Shown: positions 11,971-21,200 of the stretch, in pieces
Position numbering within the stretch: the first letter of the stretch is position 1
Layout: each line of letters starts with the position of its first letter
Assembly: GCA_032718475.1 (NCBI GenBank)
Contig: JAUCBJ010004973.1
Span: 35,293 to 99,292, forward strand
Direction of reading: 5' to 3'
Origin: Nemertoderma westbladi
Taxonomy: Eukaryota > Xenacoelomorpha > Nemertodermatida > Nemertodermatidae
Length of the DNA: 64,000 bases
Notes under the pieces: model-generated
The model's input: only the letters and a program-made list of their open reading frames with translations
What the model was told of the DNA's origin: nothing
Databases searched by the model: none
Made by a program: the position numbers and the translations under genes

Positions 11971-12229
11971 CATCAATTACACGCCTATACATCGTGGGTG
12001 AACCGTCAGCTAGCTAAACACCCCGCATGTCTGCGACTGGTAGAGGACCTAAGGAACGACTTGCAGGATGGATTGGCCTTGGTGCTGCTGGTAGAAGTCG
12101 TATCCGGGGAGCAGCTTACGGGAATTCACATTCATCCCGTTGCATTGACGCAAATGGAGGACAATGTCACAAGGGTACTTCAGTTCATGATAACCCACCA
12201 AATTAAGATGCATTCAATATCTCCAAGAG
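11971..12229 (+). CDS. DIXDC1: Dixin exon a: CH domain, N-terminal two-thirds
   Basis: The acceptor TTCATTTTAG ends at 11970 and the donor GTGGGT begins at 12230. It encodes 86 residues plus one base. [29 protein letters not shown] and the M-x-x-N-V-x-R-V-L-Q-F block are the helices of a type-3-like calponin-homology domain. The exon starts inside the domain, so at least one upstream coding exon exists and is not identified here. Confidence 0.9.
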
Positions 12230-15200
12230 GTGGGTGTAATATTGTGAAAGAGAAAAAGTGAGTTACCCTGTGTTCTGTCAAAATAACTACATGAGATGCA
12301 GGGACTTAATTAATTTAATTAACAATTAATTATATTTAGTTAAAAAGTTACATATATTTTACTATCTAAATGCATATCAATTGGTACTTTAAATTCGATA
12401 TATTTTTAAATATTTTTAAATATATATTTATATTATATATATATATGAATGCGGAATCTTATTGTTATAGTTATATAAGATTCGATAAACACAGGGAGTT
12501 TGATTTCTTACAGATGTCGTTGAAGGGAATATGAAGTCTATAATGAGGTTGATTCTGGCCCTCGCGGCCCATTATAGACCCGAGGCTGTTAAACTCAGTC
12601 CGGGAGACGACGTTGCGAAACGAGCCAAACGGGACAGGAGCGCTCCTGCGTTGGACGGAAGACAAGCGATCGCTACGGAGAACGCGTTACAGACCCAAGC
12701 TGTGGTCCATAGCAACGAGTCATTGAACAGAAGCGAAGATTCTGCGGCAGGGCTCTTGAATGACTCATCTGAGGCTCTCAGGGATTCCACCAACCCAGCA
12801 CTGACTGCAGCAGCAACTGACCACTCCAGATTGACTGCTAGTTTACGTAACAGGGTCGCTAGGCAACGTTACAAAAGCACTGGAGGCACCCAATCAACAA
12901 TAAGTAAGTAAATTCACAAAAATTATTAGACGGAATTATGAAAATATTGTTAGACTTTAATCGACACAGGAAATATTTATTTTTTTATCACTTATAAACT
13001 TTATGCACCATAGTTGATTGAACTAGAAGCGTATCGAGCCCTTCTGGTACCCCGGGGAATAAAGCTGAGATAACCCCCCCCCCCCCCCCCCCCTCAATAT
13101 CAATAACTTTACATTTTCGTTTATGACGTTTTTCTTTAAATATTATATATCTAACAGTATAGAACTATATCAAATCTATTATACAGTAGTATGTTAAGAG
13201 TGCACTATTAATTAATAGGAAGAGGATAGAGTAATAAAATTAATAAAGTAATAGGATATCAATGTTATATTATCAATTATTTATACCAATTTTTAACATT
13301 TTTTAACCCGTGTTTCTAATTATGTCTACTTTAGTAATACGCTATACCGTACATGTATAATAATGTTTGTTTTTAATTATGTGTACTAGAAAAGCCAGCA
13401 AGCTGGCTATGAGAAGATCATCCATAGACAAACGTAGAGTAGTTGGGTCTCTCCCCATTGAACAGCTCTGCTTACAGTCTGAGAGAAAGAAAGAACAGCC
13501 CCTTCATGTTATTATTATTAAGGATACGTTATTGTTTTGCGGGCTAAGAATACACACGGGCTAAGAATACTCGCGGGCTAAGAATTCCTGAGACCTTATT
13601 AACCTATAAAATATTTGAACGACCCAGTGAGAAACATCCATAGGATTCACTGGGAAGAGCTATTCAACTGGTGGGGTAATACATTATACAAACTTACAGT
13701 TGATGTTTGATTACTGTCTGGGTTAGAGTGAGAGAGTAATAAATTTAGCAAGTAATATACTTCTCTGCAGTTTGGGCTATCCATTCAATCAATAGTAGTA
13801 GCTTTACTAGGCCCTCATGAGAACCACCAGATGGTGTTTCTATCGTTGAGTCTATGTAAATTTTCCTATTTTGGGGATATTTTTCGAAATAAAAAAAAGA
13901 CTCTAATATTTTTTTTTTAAACTTTGTTTTCGACATCCTGGGGTTGAGCTGCGTCGATTGATATAACTTTCATTGACGGATGAGCTATGGTTTCGGAGGA
14001 GTTCACCCGATATACATAGATAGATAGTGAATGCTTTTACAATAAGAAGTCCTAACGGTCTTCTAATTTTACAGTAAGAAGACCTAATGGTCTTCTAATC
14101 ATGATCTGTATTACCGGTATCACTAATAAATCAATATCAATATGATTATTTAATGGAAATTTAATGGGGAGCGAAGTGAGCAGATAAAATGTTTCCACAC
14201 TTTCGCTTATGACACAATAACGTCGTGTTGGCCTTATATATATCACAATCGCTGACTTTTCATTAATTTGTCCTATTTTTACTATAATTCCCTGACATTT
14301 CAGCGCCCCTGGGTGAGTGCGTCCGGGGGAACGTCCCCCCTCGCCGCGCCTTTGGATTGAACTAGAGGAAACTTTGTTATGTTTTTCGTATAGCAATTTG
14401 TTGAAATTATGTTGCATTTCGCCACTAAATATCTTATCTCCCTATAATGTTGCTTTATTTCACTGTTTATATTTGCTTTATTTCACTAATAGATGAGACA
14501 ATACAGGAGTTACCATCTCCCTCGCCACCCTCGCATATCGCTATCGCCTCGCGAGATAATCGCAACGCCACGATAGAACGAGATATCAATTCTACAAAAA
14601 AGTTGTTGAAAAGATTACAGTTGCTGGTGAGAATGATTATAATTAGTTGTAAATTAGTGAGATTTTTATGAACGATGGTGACACACACTACAGTACGTGC
14701 GGCTGCAGAAGTATGTAAATTTGTAGACTTTTAACAAACTGATTCAGCGGGGCTACCGCAGTTGGTTGAATTGAACGACAGGCTTGCAATATATTGGTTG
14801 TAAGTTCGAGCCCCGCCAGGATCCACTCAGCTTTTCATCCACTCGGGTCGATAAAATGAGTACCCAGTAGAATTGCGGGAGCAAACAAAGGGATAGGAGT
14901 AGCGCCCATCTCTACCCTCGGGTTGCAGCTATCGAAAGAGGAGCCTTCGGGTCGCCTCCGGCCTCGGCCGTTTGTCTGCTTACTTCGGGTCGCCTCCGGC
15001 CTCGACCGTTTGTCTGCTTACTTCGGGTCGCCTCCGGCCTCGACCGTTTGTCTGCTTACTTCGGGTCGCCTCCGGCCTCGACCGTTTGTCTGCTTACTTC
15101 GGGTCGCCTCCGGCCTCGACCGTTTGTCTGCTTACTTCGGGTCGCCTCCCGCCTCGACCGTTTGTCTGCTTACTTCGGGTCGCCTCCGGCCTCGACCGTT

Positions 15201-18200
15201 TGTCTGCTTACTTCGGGTCGCCTCCCGCCTTGACAGTTTGTCTGCTTACTTCCGGTCGCCTCCGGCCTCGACCGTTTGTCTGCTTACTTCGGGTCGCCTC
15301 CGGCCTCGACCGTTTGTCTGCTTACTTCGGGTCGCCTCCGGCCTCGACCGTTTGTCTGCTTACTTCGGGACGCCTCCGGCCTCGACCGTTTGTCTTCGTG
15401 TGACCTGTTTGACTTGTATTAATTTATAATTTAATTTTTTAGCTCATCAATGAAGATTATTCAGCAGACGGCGCGACTCAAACACGCCAAGAAGAATCAG
15501 GGGCCGGCACTGCTGCGCGAAGTCCTCGAGTAAACGACAGTGTAACCTTAGAAGATGTTCGCTCGCAACTGGTAAGCCAGTAAAACAATTAAAACTTCAA
15601 CTTGGAAGTATATAACCTAGCTATTCGATAATGCTTATAGAGGTTAGAGGTTGAGCTTATTGCTAGGTTTTAATTTATGTTGTAAACTATATTATTGCAG
15701 GAAGATCTTCAACCGAGGCTAAACAACCAGGCCGAAGTTATTGAAACACTAAAAGCTGAACGAACGACATTATTGAATTCGCAGGAAGAATTACAGAAGA
15801 GCAGCAAAGAATTCGAAAAGAAAATATCAGAACAAAGTTTAGAGCTAGTCGAGTTAAATGTGAGTTGATTATTGATTATTGATAATTAATAATTTGTTGT
15901 TTTAGGATTGCATAATATCATATTTGTATGATTCTACTGGCAATATTTCGATAGGAAATTTAGTGAAGCTCATTAATAATGGACTCTATGAATAAGTAGA
16001 TCAGTAAATAGTTGTGTTCAAATGGGTGGGTATTATCTTTTGGAAGGTCTAAAGTAGGTAAAGGCGATATAAATGAAACGTTAATTTACATGCTGTGTTA
16101 GCCATTCAGTGATAGAATACATCCGTTATTGTGACTTCTGTGTTAGCCATTCAGTGATAGAATACATCCGTTATTGTGACTGCTGTGTTAGTCATTCAGT
16201 GATAGAATACATCCGTTATTGTGACTGCTGTGTTAGTCATTCAGTGATAGAATACATCCGTTATTGTGACTGCTGTGTTAGTCATTCAGTGATAGAATAC
16301 ATCCGTTATTGTGACTGATGTGTTAGTCATTCAGTGATAGAATACATCCGTTATTGTGACTGCTGTGTTAGCCATTCAGTGATAGAATACATCCGTTATT
16401 GTGACTGATGTGTTAGTCATTCAGTGATAGAATACATCCGTTATTGTGACTGCTGTGTTAGCCATTCAGTGATAGAATACATCCGTTATTGTGACTGCTG
16501 TATTAGCCATTCAGTGATAGAATACATCCGTTATTGTGACTGCTCTGTTAGTCATTCAGTGATAGAATACATCCGTTATTGTGACTGCCGTGTTAGTCAT
16601 TCAGTGATAGAATACATCCGTTATTGTGACTGCTGTGTTAGTCATTCAGTGATAGAATACATCCGTTATTGTGACTGCTGTGTTAGTCATTCAGTGATAG
16701 AATACATCCGTTATTGTGACTGCTGTGTTAGCCATTCAGTGATAGAATACATCCGTTATTGTGACTGCTGTGTTAGCCATTCAGTGATAGAATACATCCG
16801 TTATTGTGACTGCTGTGTTAGCCATTCAGTGATAGAATACATCCGTTATTGTGACTGCTGTGTTAGTCATTCAGTGATAGAATACATCCGTTATTGTGAC
16901 TGCTCTGTTAGTCATTCAGTGATAGAATACATCCGTTATTGTGACTGCTGTGTTAGCCATTCAGTGATAGAATACATCCGTTATTGTGACTGCTGTGTTA
17001 GTCATTCAGTGATAGAATACATCCGTTATTGTGACTGCCGTGTTAGTCATTCAGTGATAGAATACATCCGTTATTGTGACTGCTGTGTTAGCCATTCAGT
17101 GATAGAATACATCCGTTATTGTGACTGCTGTGTTAGTCATCCAGTGATAGAATACACCCGTTATTGTGACTGCTCTGTTAGTCATTCAGTGATAGAATAC
17201 ATCCGTTATTGTGACTGCTGTGTTAGTCATTCAGTGATAGAATACATCCGTTATTGTGACTGCTGTGTTAGTCATCCAGTGATAGAATACATCCGTTATT
17301 GTGACTGCTGTGTTAGTCATTCAGTGATAGAATACATCCGTTATTGTGACTGCTGTGTTAGTCATCCAGTGATAGAATACATCCGTTATTGTGACTGCTG
17401 TGTTAGTCATTCAGTGATAGAATACATCCGTTATTGTGACTGCTGTGTTAGTCATCCAGTGATAGAATACATCCGTTATTGTGACTGCTGTGTTAGTCAT
17501 TCAGTGATAGAATACATCCGTTATTGTGACTTGCTGTTTTTTTAAATACAGATATTAATTATTGCATATTCCCATCTTGATGGGCTATAAGGTTGAATGA
17601 TGTTGTGGGATCTAATTATTTTCTCTTATAACTTTATTTTGCAACTTCAGAAGAAAATTGCCTCGAAAGAAAGACAATTGCAACAGAAACGAGTACAAAT
17701 ACAGGAAACTCTAAACCAGCTTCAACTCTCTAGTCGACAAAATGAGGATTTAGAGGTGAAATTAAAACAAGAGATCGGAGTTCGAGTTCGGATAGAGAAA
17801 CGTTTGGAAGAAGCGAATGACAGATTGAGGATGAGTGAGGTGAGTTGGGGGGAGGTAATGATGAGTTGAGAATAGGTGAGGTAAGTTGAGGAAGGTAGTG
17901 ATGGGTTGAGGATAGGTGAGGTAAGTTAGAGGAAGGTAGTGATGGGTTGAGTATAGGTGTGGTAAGTTAGAGAAAGGTAGTGATGGGTTGAGGATAGGTG
18001 AGGTAAGTTAGAGGGAAGCAGTGATGGGTTGAGGATAGGTGAGGTAAGTTAGAGGGAGGCAGTGATGGTTGAGGATAGGTGAGGTAAGTTAGAGGGAGGC
18101 AGTGATGGTTGAGGATAGGTGAGGTAAGTTAGAGTAAGGTAGTGATGGGTTGAGGATAGGTGAGGTAAGTTAGAGGAAGGTAGTGATGGGTTGAGGATAG

Positions 18201-21200
18201 GTGAGGTAAGTTAGAGGGAAACAGTGATGGGTTGAGGATAGGTGAGGTAAGTTAGAGGAAGGTAGTGATGGGTTGTGGATAGGTGAGGTAAGTTAGAGGA
18301 AGGTAGTGATGGGTTGAGGATAGGTGAGGTACGTTAGAGGGAGGTAGTGATGGGTTGAGGATAGGTGAGGTAAGTTAGAGGAAGGTAGTGATGGGTTGAG
18401 GATAGGTGAGGTAAGTTAGAGGGAAGCAGTGATGGGTTGAGGATAGGTGAGGTAAGTTAGTGGAAGGTAGTGATGGGTTGAGTATAGGTGAGGTAAGTTA
18501 GAGGAAGCTAGTGATGGGTTGAGTATAGGTGAGCTAAGTTAGAGGGAGGCAGTGATGGGTTGATGATAGGTGAGGTAAGTTAGAGGAAGGTAGTGATGGG
18601 TTGAGGATAGGTGAGGTAAGTTAGAGGGAGATAGTGATGGGTTGAGGATAGGTGAGGTACGTTAGAGGGAGGTAGTGATGGGTTGAGGATAGGTGAGGTA
18701 AGTTAGAGGAAGGTAGTGATGGGTTGAGGATAGGTGAGGTAAGTTAGAGGGAAGCAGTGATGGGTTGAGGATAGGTGAGGTAAGTTAGAGGAAGGTAGTG
18801 ATGGGTTGAGGATAGGTGAGGTAAGTTAGTGGAAGGTAGTGATGAGTTGATGATAGGTGAGGTAAGTTAGAGGAAGGTAGTGATGGGTTGGGGATAGGTG
18901 AGGTATAAGTTAGTGGAAGGTAGTGATGGGTTGAGTATAGGTGAGGTAAGTTAGAGGAAGCTAGTGATGGGTTGAGTATAGGTGAGCTAAGTTAGAGGGA
19001 GGCAGTGATGGGTTGATGATAGGTGAGGTAAGTTAGAGGAAGGTAGTGATGGGTTGAGGATAGGTGAGGTAAGTTAGTGGAAGGTAGTGATGGGTTGAGT
19101 ATAGGTGAGGTAAGTTAGAGGGAGGCAGTGATGGGTTGATGATAGGTGAGGTAAGTTAGAGGAAGGTAGTGATGGGTTGAGGATAGGTGAGGTAAGTTAG
19201 AGGAAGGTAGTGATGGGTTGAGGATAAGTGAGGTAAGTTAGAGGAAGGTAGTGATGGGTTGAGTATAGGTGAGCTAAGTTAGAGGGAGGCAGTGATGGGT
19301 TGATGATAGGTGAGGTAAGTTCGAGGAAGGTTAGATGAAGGTAGTGAGGGGTTGAGGATAGGTGAGGTACGTTAGAGGGAGGTAGTGATGGGTTGAGGAT
19401 AGGTGAGGTATAAGTTAGTGGAAGGTAGTGATGGGTTGAGTATAGGTGAGGTAAGTTAGAGGAAGCTAGTGATGGGTTGAGTATAGGTGAGCTAAGTTAG
19501 AGGGAGGCAGTGATGGGTTGATGATAGGTGAGGTAAGTTAGAGGAAGGTAGTGATGGGTTGAGGATAGGTGAGGTAAGTTAGAGGAAGGTAGTGATGGGT
19601 TGAGGATAGGTGAGGTAAGTTAGAGGGAGGCAGTGATGGGTTGATGATAGGTGAGGTAAGTTAGAGGAAGGTAGTGATGGGTTGAGGATAGGTGAGGTAC
19701 GTTAGAGGGAGGTAGTGATGGGTTGAGGATAGGTGAGGTAATTTTGAGGGAGGTAGTGATGGGTTGAGTATAGGTGAGCTAAGTTAGAGGGAGGCAGTGA
19801 TGGGTTGATGATAGGTGAGGTAAGTTAGAGGGAGGCAGTGATGGGTTGAGTTTAGGTGAGGTAAGTTAGAGGAAGGTAGTGATGGGTTGAGGATAGGTGA
19901 GGTAAGTTAGAGGGAGGCAGTGATGGGTTGAGGATAGGTCAGGTAAGTTAGAGGAAGGTAGTGATGGGTTGAGGATAGGTGAGGTAAGTTAGAGGGAGGT
20001 AGTGATGGGTTGAGGATAGGTGAGGTAAGTTAGAGGGAAGCAGTGATGGGTTGAGGATAGGTGAGGTACGTTAGAGGGAGGTAGTGATGGGTTGAGGATA
20101 GGTTAGGTAAGTTAGAGGAAGGTAGTGATGGGTTGAGGATAGGTGAGGTAAGTTAGAGGGAGGTAGTGATGGGTTGAGGATAGGTGAGGTACGTTAGAGG
20201 GAGGTAGTGATGGGTTGAGGATAGGTGAGGTAAGTTAGAGGAAGGTTGTGATGGGTTGAGGATAGGTGAGGTAAGTTAGAGGGAAGCAGTGATGGGTTGA
20301 GGATAGGTGAGGTAAGTTAGAGGAAGGTAGTGATGGGTTGAGGATAGGTGAGGTAAGTTAGTGGAAGGTAGTGATGAGTTGATGATAGGTGAGGTAAGTT
20401 AGAGGAAGGTGGTGATGGGTTGGGGATAGGTGAGGTATAAGTTAGTGGAAGGTAGTGATGGGTTGAGTATAGGTGAGGTAAGTTAGAGGAAGCTAGTGAT
20501 GGGTTGAGTATAGGTGAGCTAAGTTAGAGGGAGGCAGTGATGGGTTGATGATAGGTGAGGTAAGTTAGAGGAAGGTAGTGATGGGTTGAGGATAGGTGAG
20601 GTAAGTTAGTGGAAGGTAGTGATGGGTTGAGTATAGGTGAGGTAAGTTAGAGGAAGGTAGTGATGGGTTGAGGATAGGTGAGGTAAGTTAGAGGAATGTA
20701 GTGATGGGTTGGGGATAGGTGAGGTAAGTTAGAGGAAGGTAGTGATGGGTTGAGGATAAGTGAGGTAAGTTAGAGGAAGGTAGTGATGGGTTGAGTATAG
20801 GTGAGCTAAGTTAGAGGGAGGCAGTGATGGGTTGATGATAGGTGAGGTAAGTTAGAGGAAGGTTAGATGAAGGTAGTGAGGGGTTGAGGATAGGTGAGGT
20901 ACGTTAGAGGGAGGTAGTGATGGGTTGAGGATAGGTGAGGTAAGTTAGAGGAAGGTAGTGATGGGTTGAGGATAGGTGAGGTAAGTTAGAGGGAGGCAGT
21001 GATGGGTTGATGATAGGTGAGGTAAGTTAGAGGAAGGTAGTGATGGGTTGAGGATAGGTGAGGTACGTTAGAGGGAGGTAGTGATGGGTTGAGGATAGGT
21101 GAGGTAAGTTAGAGGAAGGTAGTGATGGGTTGAGTATAGGTGAGCTAAGTTAGAGGGAGGCAGTGATGGGTTGATGATAGGTGAGGTAAGTTAGAGGGAG

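Noticed and set aside
13367-13564. Possible extra dixin exon (65-codon ORF)
   Set aside because: The exon b donor and exon c acceptor already join in phase; no good acceptor precedes this ORF and it would not keep the frame without a weak site.
14923-15429. ORFs through the 38-bp array
   Set aside because: Three frames are open because the repeat lacks stops; intronic, no independent support.
16109-17545. Repeat protein with a [15 protein letters not shown] unit
   Set aside because: Lies wholly in a dixin intron; stops occur in early units, there is no start or exon boundary, and the openness follows from the 45-bp period.
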